Shown here piece after piece: positions 1 to 5,664 of a stretch of 6,191 nt of DNA. A program made the translations under genes and the position numbers. The DNA is taken from NCBI GenBank assembly GCA_003509065.1, contig DODG01000157.1, forward strand, positions 1 through 6,191, given 5' to 3'. Origin of the DNA: Acidobacteriota bacterium (GTDB lineage Bacteria; Acidobacteriota; Vicinamibacteria; Vicinamibacterales; UBA823). Below the pieces are notes generated by a model, which saw only the letters and a program-made list of their open reading frames with translations, was not told where the DNA came from and ran no database searches. The number at the start of each line of letters is the position of its first letter. Position 1 is the stretch's first letter.

Positions 1-225
1 CAAACAGTCGGGGCACTTAGTGCAGTCGGCCTCTCGTTTGTTCTAGCCGTGGCGATGGGAGCAGGATTCGGGTATTTACTTGATAGTTGGCTCGGTTCAT
101 CTCCGTGGTTTTTCCTGGTGTTCTTCTTTTTAGGTGTGACGGCTGGAGTCCTCAATGTCTTCAGGGTTTCGGAGAGCTTCTTGAATGATCGGCAAGGAGG
201 CGGACCCGGCACTGCGTCGAATTGA
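1..225 (+). CDS. atpZ: AtpZ/AtpI-family FO accessory protein, 3' part (5' end outside window)
   Basis: The reading frame is open from base 1 to the TGA at 223-225, giving 74 visible residues with the N-terminus cut off by the window edge. It shows two hydrophobic helices (about residues 6-27 and 36-54) joined by a short turn with the family's hallmark G-Y-L-L-D-x-W-L-G-x-x-P-W, followed by the second-helix G-x-x-A-G-x-x-N pattern (G45, G49, N52). This is the two-helix AtpZ-type hairpin usually encoded first in atp operons. In Bacillus, AtpZ with AtpI has been linked to Mg2+ transport and ATP synthase assembly; its role here is inferred from family and position. It is the first visible gene of the FO cluster, and its last 41 nt overlap the start of atpI in another frame, which suggests translational coupling. 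The tail after about residue 60 is Gly/Pro-rich and probably not structured. Confidence 0.82.
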   Translation, partial: QTVGALSAVGLSFVLAVAMGAGFGYLLDSWLGSSPWFFLVFFFLGVTAGVLNVFRVSESFLNDRQGGGPGTASN

Positions 226-619
226 ACGGGATGCAATTGTTGCCTGCATTGGATTTGCAGCGATTGCATGGTTGGTTGCGGCTGATCGACTTGATGCAGT
301 GATCGGAATTCTTGCGGGTGGGGCTGTGACTGGAGTCAGTTACAGCGTAATTAAGTTAGTTGTTGACGGTATGGTCTCCGCGCTTACTCGCGTGGGAGGA
401 CAGGCGCGAGGTGTTGAAAATCGGACGAGTCGTCGCGTGATAGCTACGGTGATGGCAAAATTCGTCCTACGGTATGCTTTACTCGGTTTGATCGGGTACG
501 TTATGATTGCTCGTTTTCGCCTGCATGCTCTGGGATTATTTGTGGGTGCCTCCTGCGTGGTTTTCGCAATCGCACTCGAAAGCTTTCGGGTAGTTTCGAA
601 AAGCAGGATGTCTTCGTAA
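185..619 (+). CDS. atpI: ATP synthase subunit I (AtpI-like) membrane protein
   Basis: This 144-residue protein has four predicted membrane segments (about residues 17-34, 38-60, 90-109 and 113-133) and a basic loop between helices 2 and 3, as expected for the AtpI (ATP-synt_I) family. The N-terminal R-R-I-E-R-D motif before helix 1 also fits. Known AtpI proteins act as membrane chaperones that help assemble the c ring; they are not part of the mature rotor. Sequence conservation in this family is low, so the call rests on length, topology and position between atpZ and atpB. The ATG at 185 has a GGAG at 171-174 with a 10-nt spacer. A stronger AAGGAGG lies inside the gene at 194-200, but the only in-frame codon it could serve is a CTG at 212, so I keep 185. 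The stop codon sits in a small hairpin (609-624) ahead of atpB. Confidence 0.75.
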   Translation: MIGKEADPALRRIERDAIVACIGFAAIAWLVAADRLDAVIGILAGGAVTGVSYSVIKLVVDGMVSALTRVGGQARGVENRTSRRVIATVMAKFVLRYALLGLIGYVMIARFRLHALGLFVGASCVVFAIALESFRVVSKSRMSS

Positions 620-624
620 AGACA
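609..624 (+). promoter_or_regulatory. Small hairpin over the atpI stop codon, upstream of atpB
   Basis: TGTCTT (609-614) and AAGACA (619-624) form a perfect 6-bp stem with a 4-nt CGTA loop. The atpI stop TAA (617-619) lies in the loop and right arm, and the atpB ATG begins 11 nt after the stem. No Shine-Dalgarno sequence is visible before atpB, so a structure that translating ribosomes of atpI would open is a reasonable coupling device. It has no T tract and is not a terminator. A stem this short could also be chance. Confidence 0.3.
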
Positions 625-635
625 CTTACTACTAC

Positions 636-1439
636 ATGGAAAACCTGATCCACGAATTATTGATTGTCAAGGCGGTGAATGCCGTTTTTGAGCCTGTCCT
701 TACTCCAATTTTTAGCATGTTCGGACTGCACAGTTCTGCCGAAAGCGACCTCATTCCTGATTATTTAGTTATGGCGTTGTTAATTATTGGCGTCGTGGGC
801 ACTGTCGGTTCCATACTTAGCCGTAATCTTAGTGCTGAGAATCCTGGGCCGGTGCAACTGGTTTTTGAAGATGGGTTAAGCGCACTCAGGACGTTATTGC
901 TGGACATTGTTGGACCGAAAGGCCCGGCTTACCTAACGCTTGTTGGCACGGTGGGGTTATTCATTGCGCTGGGTAATCTGATGGGACTCATTCCTGGATT
1001 AATGGCGCCGACCAGTAATATTAATGTCACACTCGGCTGCGCTCTTACAGTCTGCGTTTACTACCATTGGCATGGTGTGAGAGAACAAGGTCCGATCGCT
1101 TACCTTAAACATTTTGCAGCTCCACCAGGGGCACCAATGTGGATTGCCCCAATTTTTTTCCCGATTGAAATCATTAGTCACTTATCCCGAGTGTTGTCCT
1201 TGGCCGTTCGGTTATTCGGTAACGTGTTTGGTGAAGAACTGGTGATCATGATCTTATTCCTGATCGTACCGTTGGTTGTACCGTTACCGATGATGTTCAT
1301 GGGCATTATTACGGGTTCATTACAAGCGTTTATTTTTGTAATGCTGACAATGATCTACCTCCAAGGAGCAGTAACAGTCGATCATGACCATGAAGATGAG
1401 GAATCTGCTGACGGTGGAGCTGTTGCCGTGCATGCGTAA
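636..1439 (+). CDS. atpB: F-type ATP synthase FO subunit a
   Basis: This 267-residue polytopic protein is subunit a, the stator channel through which ions reach and leave the c ring in the cytoplasmic membrane. The essential arginine is present as R192 in the S-L-A-V-R-L-F-G-N motif (equivalent to E. coli R210). E201 matches E. coli E219, and Q230 in the S-L-Q-A-F segment matches E. coli Q252. The position of E. coli H245 is occupied by G223, a common variation. A first helix spans about 43-62, and the conserved N-L-M-G-L-I-P-G region is at 114-121. The C-terminus after the last helix (from about 247) is a short tail rich in Asp, Glu and His. The gene starts 16 nt after atpI and has no clear ribosome binding site, so translation probably depends on coupling to atpI. 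It is followed by atpE after a 91- to 97-nt gap. Confidence 0.97.
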   Translation: MENLIHELLIVKAVNAVFEPVLTPIFSMFGLHSSAESDLIPDYLVMALLIIGVVGTVGSILSRNLSAENPGPVQLVFEDGLSALRTLLLDIVGPKGPAYLTLVGTVGLFIALGNLMGLIPGLMAPTSNINVTLGCALTVCVYYHWHGVREQGPIAYLKHFAAPPGAPMWIAPIFFPIEIISHLSRVLSLAVRLFGNVFGEELVIMILFLIVPLVVPLPMMFMGIITGSLQAFIFVMLTMIYLQGAVTVDHDHEDEESADGGAVAVHA

Positions 1440-1522
1440 CATCTGCGTTTCGCTCAACCTAGGTGGGTCTGCGCGGTAAATTATTTCTTGATGAATGTAA
1501 TGGTGTGTTTATTTTGATTTTG

Positions 1523-1528
1523 AGGAGG
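1523..1528 (+). promoter_or_regulatory. Strong ribosome binding site that decides the atpE start
   Basis: A full AGGAGG lies at 1523-1528. It is only 2 nt from the ATG at 1531, which is too close for that core, but 8 nt from the in-frame GTG at 1537, an optimal spacing. It therefore favours GTG 1537 as the atpE start. A shifted pairing using GAGG at 1522-1525 would give 5 nt to the ATG, so the ATG is not fully excluded. It is by far the best Shine-Dalgarno sequence of the cluster, in line with the need for many c subunits per enzyme. Confidence 0.7.
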
Positions 1529-1536
1529 CTATGCTT

Positions 1537-1884
1537 GTGAATACACGGTTTACGTGGATGTTAATGTTACTGGTGATGGCAACAGGGCTTATTTCGCCAC
1601 TGTACGCACAAGAAGCTGGGACCGCCCAAGGCTTCGATTTGGGAGAGTTGAGTAAGTGGTCCATCATTACGGCAGGATTCGCGTTGGCTATTGCAGCAGC
1701 GTTTGGCACGCTCGCTCAGTCACGTGGTTTGGCCGCTGCAGCTGAAGGGATTGCGCGAAATCCAAACGCAGCTCCAGAGATTCGGTTTGTGCTGATTCTG
1801 GGTCTCGTGCTAATCGAGTCGCTCGTGATCTACGTGCTACTTATTTCCCTGATTCTCTTTTTCGTGAAGCCGTTCGGCGGATAA
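1537..1884 (+). CDS. atpE: F-type ATP synthase FO subunit c with N-terminal signal peptide
   Basis: This is the rotor-ring proteolipid that carries ions across the membrane. From GTG 1537 it has 115 residues (117 from ATG 1531). Residues 1-24 form a signal peptide (basic R4, hydrophobic 8-19, cleavage expected after P-L-Y-A at 24), leaving a mature protein of about 91 residues, slightly longer than the usual 75-85. Helix 1 is about 42-66, the polar loop is A-R-N-P (R74, N75, P76), and helix 2 is about 83-109. The ion-binding carboxylate is E94 in L-I-E-S-L-V-I-Y. Q61 in helix 1, S95 and Y99 align with residues of the Na+-binding site of Ilyobacter-type c rings, whereas the following Thr is replaced by L96. 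The helix-1 glycine motif is largely replaced (A54, F56, T58, A60, S62). No atpF follows; a hairpin at 1900-1930 closes the cluster. The family call is certain; ion specificity is not. Confidence 0.95.
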   Translation: MNTRFTWMLMLLVMATGLISPLYAQEAGTAQGFDLGELSKWSIITAGFALAIAAAFGTLAQSRGLAAAAEGIARNPNAAPEIRFVLILGLVLIESLVIYVLLISLILFFVKPFGG

Positions 1885-1899
1885 TTATTGGAGGCGAAT

Positions 1900-1930
1900 C
1901 GGGTGAGTCGAATCGTATTCGGCTCACCTG
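1900..1930 (+). terminator. Strong hairpin after atpE, possible atp operon terminator or 3' stabiliser
   Basis: Bases 1900-1913 pair with 1917-1930 around a 3-nt CGT loop, giving a 14-bp stem with two G-U wobbles (1901/1929 and 1908/1922) and otherwise perfect pairing. It begins 15 nt after the atpE stop, where an operon terminator is expected. There is no T run after it (TCGTCAT follows), so classical intrinsic termination is doubtful. It could instead protect the atp mRNA 3' end or modulate read-through into the transporter gene, whose ATG lies only 7 nt beyond the stem. Confidence 0.5.
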
Positions 1931-1937
1931 TCGTCAT

Positions 1938-2825
1938 ATGCGTCCGCACGTAACACCCATTGATGGCTTGTTGTTGTTGATGACCATCTTCTGGGGCAGT
2001 AATTTCAGCATAGTCAAGGTTGCGATTAGCGAATTTCCTGCCTTCGCGTTTAACACAATACGGATGGGCATTGCAGCAATCCTATTTCTGGGACTCCTGC
2101 GATTTTATCGAGAACCATTACCACCACGGAGTGACTGGCCAACACTTGTAGGTCTAGCAATTGTCGGACACTTCTTTTATCAGCTTTGCTTCATTGAAGG
2201 CATCGTGCGAACAAGTGTGTCCAACAGTTCATTAATTCTGGGACTGACACCCGTGTTTGTCGCCCTCGTCATGCTCTGTCGCGGCTCCGCCAAGGTGTCA
2301 GCCGTGCATTGGTTGGGAATCAGTCTCTCGTTTGCAGGGCTCTATCTTATTGTCGGTCGTCAAGCGAGTGTTGCTCTGGATTCTGTTCTCGGCGATGTGT
2401 TTATGTTAGGAGCGGTATTGTGTTGGGCAGTCTACACGGTGTTTGCAAAAAAATTACTCACAAAACATTCACCGTTAGTTGTTACTGCCTGCACCTTTAT
2501 TATTGGCACAGTGCTATTTCTTCCGCTTGGGTTTGTCGACCTCGTACAAATTGACTGGATGACCATTAGTGGAACCGCGTGGGCTGGCCTTACGTATTCC
2601 GCCGTCTTTGCACTTGTTGTGTCATATTTGATCTGGTGCACAGCGGTGCAGCGCATCGGTAGTGCCCGTACATCTATTTACGGGAATGTCGTTCCCGTGC
2701 CGGCAATGATCATTGCTGCCCTCTGGCTGCATGAACCCATTGGTTTCGCCAAGGTGGCGGGTGCTCTCGCGATTCTTGTTGGTGTAGGGCTGACGAAGAT
2801 CCAGCGCGTCACGAGGTCGGTCTAG
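1938..2825 (+). CDS. DMT superfamily transporter with two EamA domains
   Basis: This 295-residue protein is almost entirely hydrophobic, with about ten membrane helices arranged as two repeated EamA halves (roughly residues 10-140 and 152-286). The first helix carries the typical F-W-G-S-N-F motif with a K at 27, and the second half begins with G-D-x-x-M-L-G-A-V-L-C-W-A-V-Y (152-166). The end of the last repeat has L-H-E-P-I-G (264-269), the usual L-x-E-x-x mark of the family. Members of the drug/metabolite transporter superfamily export amino acids, nucleosides or other small metabolites; the substrate here cannot be told. No ribosome binding site precedes ATG 1938, because the upstream hairpin occupies that space; an in-frame stop-free stretch upstream offers no ATG, GTG or TTG start. 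Translation may be leaderless or coupled to a 16-codon frame at 1903-1953. The gene runs convergently into the E1 gene with 23 nt between stops. Confidence 0.9.
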   Translation: MRPHVTPIDGLLLLMTIFWGSNFSIVKVAISEFPAFAFNTIRMGIAAILFLGLLRFYREPLPPRSDWPTLVGLAIVGHFFYQLCFIEGIVRTSVSNSSLILGLTPVFVALVMLCRGSAKVSAVHWLGISLSFAGLYLIVGRQASVALDSVLGDVFMLGAVLCWAVYTVFAKKLLTKHSPLVVTACTFIIGTVLFLPLGFVDLVQIDWMTISGTAWAGLTYSAVFALVVSYLIWCTAVQRIGSARTSIYGNVVPVPAMIIAALWLHEPIGFAKVAGALAILVGVGLTKIQRVTRSV

Positions 2826-2848
2826 CGGTCGACAGGCTGGTCAGGCAC

Positions 2849-5002
2849 TTAATAACGAGCAACCTCTTGGATAGCTTTCAGGATGTCGTTAGTTTGCGGC
2901 AAGATCTGTTCTTCCAGAATCGGGTGGTAGCCGACGGGACAATCGAGGGCGGCAACGCGCTTGACTGGCGCATCTAGGCAATCAAAAAGTTCATCAGCAA
3001 TCCGAGACCCAAGTTCAGCGCCAAAACCGCAAGTAAGCTGATCTTCGTGGGCTATGACGACTCGGTTTGTCTGTTGAATCGCACTGGCAATACTCTCCCA
3101 ATCGTAAGGGGCGATGGTGCGCAGGTCGAGCACCATGACACTGATGTCGTCTTCCAACGCTTGCTGGGCGGCCAGTAACGACCGCTGTACAAGAGCACCC
3201 CACGTTACGACGACAATGTCATGACCCTCACGGCGGGTCGCAGCCTGTCCAAACGGAATAGTGTAATCCGGCCCAGGATACGGACGTTTATTGTAAGTCT
3301 GTCGGTAAAGGTGTTTATGTTCAAAAAAGAGCACGGGGTCGTCGCATCGAATAGCAGTGCGAAGCAGTCCACTCGCATCTTCTGCATTCGATGGGTAGGC
3401 GATCCGCAGGCCTGGGCAGTGCGCAAAAATACTTTCGCCTGACTGACTGTGATAAAGCGATCCTCCCCGCAAATAGCCTCCAATGGGCACACGAATTACC
3501 ATAGGGCACGCGTAGGTGTTGTTCGACCTGTAGCGCAACATGGAGATTTCGTTGCGGAGCTGCATCATTGCCGGCCAGATATAGTCGAAAAACTGAATTT
3601 CCACTACCGGCTTGATTCCTCGTATTGCCATGCCTAGAGCACGGCCAACAATACCGGCCTCGGCTACCGGTGTATTGAAGACTCGGTCTTCCCCGAATGC
3701 TCGCTGAAGTCCATGGGTAACTTTAAATACGCCACCTTTGCCAGACACTGACGGCAGCGATTCTGTTCGACTGCAGTCCGCTATATCCTCTCCAAACATC
3801 ACAATATGAGGATTACAAGTCATTTCATCCCGTAATGTATGGTTAATTGCTGTCACCATGGTTTCCGGATCGCCGGATGGCGTTGGTTCAGAAGTGAAGG
3901 CTGTTGACGCTGGATCGATTTTAGGTGAATACAAATAATCCAGAACAGTCGCGGGATTTGGCTGAGAGGCTTTAAGTGCCTGACTGGTTGCTTCAGCAAT
4001 ATCATTGTCGACAGCTGAATCGATTTTCTTGAGGTCTGCCTCACTGGCTATCGATTCCTGGATGCACCAATGTTTGAATAGTTTTAGTGGATCTTGCTCA
4101 AGATCGGCCTTGCATTCCTCTTCGCTTCGATATGCTTTCTGATCGTCAGACAACGAATGAGAGTGCAGGCGTACGACGCTGGCATGCACTAACGCTGGGC
4201 CCTTTCGTGATTGGGCGTAAGTAATCGCTTCATGCATGCCACTGTAACTCTCGAAAAAATCTGTTCCATCAATGCTTATCGTGCGGAGCGTAGGAAATCG
4301 TTCGACCAGGGTGGAAATACTCCCACCCGGTGTTTGTGCATCGACTGGTACGGAAATAGCGTAGCCATTGTCTTGAATCACGTAGACGACCGGAAGTTTT
4401 CGAAGACAGGTTGCATTTAAGGCTTCCCAAAATTCACCTTCACTGGTTGCGCCTTCGCCAAGCGACACTAGAACGACCTCATCATCGTGGGCGGATATCA
4501 AGGCCTTGTCAGCCGTGCGCTGCGTCGCAGCGAGAACGCCAGCTTCAGCACAGCCCACCGCGTGAAGGCATTGAGTTCCCGTTGCGCTGGATGGCGATAC
4601 GATGTGCGACTCTCGGCTGCTCCAGTGGGATGGCATTTGCCGACCACCAGAACTGGGGTCTTCTGCCGAGCCCACCCCTCCCAACAACATGGTTGTTGGA
4701 CTAACACCGAGTGTCAAACAAAGTGCTCGGTCTCGATAGTATGGAAAGATCCAGTCGTATCCTGGTCTGAGAAGCATTCCGGCAGCGACTTGGACGGCTT
4801 CATGTCCAGCCGCGCTAATCTGAAAAAATGTTGCACTCTGGTTTTTGAGTTGAATTTCTTTTTCGTCCAAGCGGCGTGAGAGAACCATCAGGCGATAGGC
4901 ATTTAAAAGATCGTCCCGGGAAAGATCTTTCATGTGTTTCTGATTCTTGATCGCTTTGGATTGCGACGACGGGTTGGAAGCTGGTACGGCTTTTGGGCTC
5001 AT
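2849..5002 (-). CDS. Fused alpha-beta E1 of a branched-chain-type 2-oxoacid dehydrogenase complex
   Basis: The 717-residue product joins the alpha (about 25-345) and beta (about 378-717) subunits of a thiamine-diphosphate-dependent 2-oxoacid dehydrogenase E1, which decarboxylates the oxoacid and passes the acyl group to lipoyl-E2. In the alpha half, Y-Y-R-D-R is at 88-92 and the ThDP/Mg2+ motif is G-E-G-A-T-S-E-G (182-189) with N196. The second residue is Glu, as in mitochondrial branched-chain E1 alpha, rather than the Asp of pyruvate enzymes. H-S-H-S-L-S-D-D...Y-R (280-292) matches the conserved phosphorylation-loop region. In the beta half, the cofactor-activating Glu is E448 (P-V-A-E-A-G), H-S-Q-S is at 518-521, and A-H-E-D is at 651-654. 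A Pro/Ser/Thr-rich linker (about 347-380) joins the halves. The first 24 residues are polar and may be a flexible E2-docking tail; M24 is an alternative start, and a stop lies in frame just upstream of 5002. No E2 or E3 gene is nearby. Substrate preference is inferred. Confidence 0.9.
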   Translation of the reverse strand: MSPKAVPASNPSSQSKAIKNQKHMKDLSRDDLLNAYRLMVLSRRLDEKEIQLKNQSATFFQISAAGHEAVQVAAGMLLRPGYDWIFPYYRDRALCLTLGVSPTTMLLGGVGSAEDPSSGGRQMPSHWSSRESHIVSPSSATGTQCLHAVGCAEAGVLAATQRTADKALISAHDDEVVLVSLGEGATSEGEFWEALNATCLRKLPVVYVIQDNGYAISVPVDAQTPGGSISTLVERFPTLRTISIDGTDFFESYSGMHEAITYAQSRKGPALVHASVVRLHSHSLSDDQKAYRSEEECKADLEQDPLKLFKHWCIQESIASEADLKKIDSAVDNDIAEATSQALKASQPNPATVLDYLYSPKIDPASTAFTSEPTPSGDPETMVTAINHTLRDEMTCNPHIVMFGEDIADCSRTESLPSVSGKGGVFKVTHGLQRAFGEDRVFNTPVAEAGIVGRALGMAIRGIKPVVEIQFFDYIWPAMMQLRNEISMLRYRSNNTYACPMVIRVPIGGYLRGGSLYHSQSGESIFAHCPGLRIAYPSNAEDASGLLRTAIRCDDPVLFFEHKHLYRQTYNKRPYPGPDYTIPFGQAATRREGHDIVVVTWGALVQRSLLAAQQALEDDISVMVLDLRTIAPYDWESIASAIQQTNRVVIAHEDQLTCGFGAELGSRIADELFDCLDAPVKRVAALDCPVGYHPILEEQILPQTNDILKAIQEVARY

Positions 5003-5052
5003 CGAATCGTTAGCTCATTCAGGGATGCGTTACTTGGCGTATCACATCCTCC

Positions 5053-5118
5053 AGTAGTAACAAATACACTCATGCTTCTGTCAGATATTAGTGGCACGCG
5101 AAGGATGTTGTTGCTACT
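5053..5118. repeat. Imperfect 11-bp inverted repeat in the divergent promoter region
   Basis: AGTAGTAACAA (5053-5063) is the reverse complement of TTGTTGCTACT (5108-5118) except for one position, with 44 nt between the arms. The spacing fits two operator half-sites or a bend-forming regulator site better than an RNA hairpin. No regulator gene is in the window to pair with it, so its function is unknown and it may be chance. Confidence 0.3.
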
Positions 5119-5166
5119 CAAAATTGATAGTTGAGTTACTCATCACATTATAACATCGGCTGGCAG

Positions 5167-5175
5167 TGGTATACT
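5167..5175 (+). promoter_or_regulatory. Extended -10 promoter for the cupin gene
   Basis: TGGTATACT at 5167-5175 matches the extended -10 pattern TGnTATAAT with one mismatch. The -35 position (around 5147-5153) holds only a TTATAA-like sequence, which fits an extended -10 promoter that needs little -35 contact. Transcription would start near 5182, giving a leader of about 54 nt before the ATG at 5236. Confidence 0.5.
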
Positions 5176-5181
5176 CATCGC

Positions 5182-5200
5182 GCTCTTGCTACAAAAGAGC
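5182..5200 (+). promoter_or_regulatory. Hairpin at the predicted 5' end of the cupin mRNA
   Basis: GCTCTT (5182-5187) pairs perfectly with AAGAGC (5195-5200) across a 7-nt loop. It lies right where transcription from the TATACT box would begin, so the mRNA would carry a 5'-terminal stem, a feature known to protect transcripts from 5'-end-dependent decay. There is no T tract, so it is not a terminator for this strand. Confidence 0.35.
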
Positions 5201-5235
5201 CTAAAAACGTGGTATTTCGTAGCGTGGAACATGCG

Positions 5236-5613
5236 ATGTCTACCAGTTTTACACTGCATCGGTGGGAAGATATAGCGCCAGATAAGGTTACCGCAATGAT
5301 CTCGCGCAAGGTTGTTTCTGGAGAGCGTGAGATGTTGGTGCAAGTCTATCTGAAGAAAGGCGCCATGATCCCCAAGCATGCGCACGAAAGTGAGCAGATG
5401 ACTTATGTGCTCCAGGGACGGGTTAAGTTTCTGGTTGCTGGGGATGAGGTCCTTGTGAGTGAAGGCGAAGTTCTGGTTATTCCATCGGGCGTCGAACATC
5501 AGGCTGAAGTGCTTGACGATACGTTTGAAATCGACTTTTTTAGTCCAGCTCGCCACGATTGGCTTGGTGCGAAGCTCACTCGTGACGACTCCAACGAGAC
5601 AGCGACAACCTAG
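5236..5613 (+). CDS. Small single-domain cupin protein
   Basis: From ATG 5236 the product has 125 residues and forms one cupin beta-barrel, probably cytoplasmic because no signal peptide is seen. Cupin motif 1 is G42-x5-H48-x-H50-x3-Q54-x6-G61, and motif 2 is G77-x5-P83-x-G85-x2-H88. The metal ligands are therefore H48, H50, Q54 and H88, with Gln in place of the usual Glu. Such small cupins are metal-binding proteins with varied roles (dioxygenases, isomerases, sugar or ligand sensors); nothing here selects one. The start at 5236 has a weak GGAA at 5226-5229 and places the barrel close to the N-terminus. GTG 5224 and TTG 5131 are possible in-frame alternatives, but the TTG lies upstream of the predicted promoter. 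The C-terminus ends in a short polar Asp/Thr-rich tail. It is transcribed divergently from E1 and convergently with the rhomboid gene, so it is probably a single-gene unit. Confidence 0.88.
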   Translation: MSTSFTLHRWEDIAPDKVTAMISRKVVSGEREMLVQVYLKKGAMIPKHAHESEQMTYVLQGRVKFLVAGDEVLVSEGEVLVIPSGVEHQAEVLDDTFEIDFFSPARHDWLGAKLTRDDSNETATT

Positions 5614-5664
5614 AGCGCAACACATTAGATCCCAGTCGCTGATGTGCTCAAAACATTCGTAGTG

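Larger units (their letters stand above)
5003..5235. other. Divergent intergenic region between the E1 and cupin genes
   Basis: This 233-nt stretch contains no gene I can support. A long TTG-initiated extension of the cupin frame reaches back to 5131, but it crosses the best promoter of the region and adds residues with no cupin similarity, so I treat it as non-coding. It holds an imperfect inverted repeat (5053-5063 with 5108-5118), an extended -10 promoter (5167-5175) and a 5'-UTR hairpin (5182-5200) directed at the cupin gene. I could not pick a convincing promoter for the leftward E1 gene. Confidence 0.6.

Noticed and set aside
1440..1522. Possible internal promoter ahead of atpE (TTGATG at 1488-1493)
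   Set aside because: No acceptable -10 box lies 16-18 nt downstream; the AT-rich stretch alone is not enough.
2820..2850. Possible bidirectional terminator between the transporter and E1 genes
   Set aside because: The 23-nt gap contains only a GTCGAC palindrome and a short direct repeat; no stem long enough for a terminator is present.
4411..4879. Two overlapping plus-strand open frames opposite the E1 alpha domain
   Set aside because: They lie wholly inside the coding region of conserved E1 motifs on the other strand, and their products look like low-information antisense translations.
5131..5235. TTG-initiated N-terminal extension of the cupin (35 residues)
   Set aside because: It has no ribosome site, is unlike cupins, and overlaps the extended -10 box and 5' hairpin, which place transcription start inside it.
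5143..5625. Open frame of 160 codons on the minus strand, antisense to the cupin gene
   Set aside because: The plus strand encodes a clear cupin with both motifs, and the antisense product has no recognisable domain or membrane pattern. It is a shadow of the cupin frame.
5600..5646. Possible terminator between the cupin and rhomboid genes
   Set aside because: CAGCGAC/GTCGCTG (5600-5606 and 5635-5641) and CACAT/ATGTG (5621-5625 and 5642-5646) are short, cannot both form, and have no T tract.
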